From: Rotaria macrura
Taxonomy: Eukaryota; Rotifera; Eurotatoria; Philodinida; Philodinidae
Direction of reading: 5' to 3'
Length of the DNA: 64,000 bases
Assembly: GCA_900239685.1 (NCBI GenBank)
Contig: OENT01000200.1
Span: 62,001-126,000, forward strand
Shown here: piece after piece, positions 63,646 through 64,000 of the stretch
Position numbering within the stretch: position 1 is the stretch's first letter
How the letters are laid out: each line of letters starts with the position of its first letter
Position numbers and translations under genes: made by a program
Notes under the pieces: generated by a model
Database searches by the model: none
The model's input: only the letters and a program-made list of their open reading frames with translations
Told to the model about the DNA's origin: nothing

Positions 63646-64000
63646 GTAAGATTTGTGATTAATATTAAGAAATATTTTCATCGTGTTCTCGTATGAATAT
63701 TTGAATGAAGAAAAGTCAATTATGCTATCATTCTACTATTGAGACAGAACAACTAGGATTGTAAAAAAAAAGCGGATTGGTACATGTTGATAAAGAAACT
63801 AATCAAACGTAATATATTTTAAGAGAATGTAAAAATAAGAAATCAAGGTCAATGTTCATATAAACATAACAATCGCATTGAATCGAATGGTTACCTATTG
63901 TTTAGTGGTCGTTTACGTATTACATTAGTCCTTGAAATAGAAAACAATATCTTTGCAGTGGTAGAATATCAGTTTTGTCTTAGATAACAAGATACAATAA
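63646..64000 (+). other. Intron of the MFSD5-like gene, to the window end
   Basis: Non-coding AT-rich sequence follows the donor at 63646. No exon continuing the transporter frame is seen before the window stops. Confidence 0.55.

Noticed and set aside
63958-64000. Sixth exon of the MFSD5-like gene
   Set aside because: An acceptor-like ttgcag exists, but the joined frame stops within about ten codons and does not match the family.
1-64000. CRISPR arrays, bacterial operons or telomeric repeats
   Set aside because: No regularly spaced direct repeats with unique spacers, no bacterial-type gene packing, and no TGTGGG-type telomere array were seen.

Overview
The window looks like a piece of a bdelloid rotifer (Adineta/Rotaria-like) nuclear genome. 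It is strongly AT-rich. Genes carry many spliceosomal introns, mostly 45-60 nt with gt..ag ends, and every protein with clear homology is animal-like: polycystin-1, cadherin, TXNDC15, an LRP3/10/12-type receptor, MFSD5 and a cytochrome b5 front-end desaturase. The NHL propeller and the short ADP-ribosyltransferase-associated domain are both of types expanded in bdelloids. The species call is inference. All exon models were joined by hand from reading frame, splice signals and family resemblance; no transcript was available.

Layout: (1) 1-29503, plus strand, is a mobile-element-riddled region holding one very large polycystin-1-like gene. Its domain order is secreted N-terminus, six-blade NHL propeller, Ser/Thr-rich stalk coded by many phase-1 mini-exons, REJ module, GAIN/GPS, first membrane helix, PLAT, then the polycystin TOP domain and channel-like helices. 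The NHL exon occurs twice (4505-5464 and 11069-12034) inside an apparently identical duplication of about 1.03 kb. Between and around the exons lie foldback elements, a MITE, a broken mariner/IS630-like transposase, two copies of a tRNA-derived SINE-like repeat, a perfect 52-bp-arm palindrome beside a 484-base assembly gap, and a 61-bp CCGCGG-rich satellite. (2) 29504-33577 is gene-poor. (3) 33578-37351, minus strand, is a compact cadherin. (4) 37352-44279 is gene-poor. (5) 44280-44961, plus, is a small bdelloid-type domain protein. (6) 45312-47392, minus, is a 12-exon cytochrome b5-fatty acid desaturase. (7) 49173-49975, minus, is a TXNDC15 homologue, divergent from (8) 51151-59495, plus, a CUB/LDLa single-pass receptor of the LRP3/LRP10/LRP12 group. 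(9) A decayed copy of that receptor's last exon lies at about 61610-61910. (10) 62796-63645, plus, is the 5' part of an MFSD5-like transporter that runs off the window.

The genes do not form a pathway. Several encode membrane or secreted proteins, and polycystin and TXNDC15 both have ciliary links in vertebrates, but I see no sequence evidence that the cluster is functional rather than incidental. The most interesting material is the polycystin-like gene: its NHL-propeller ectodomain, the symmetric phase-1 exon duplication, and the four-unit mini-exon array, one unit of which is visibly losing its splice sites.
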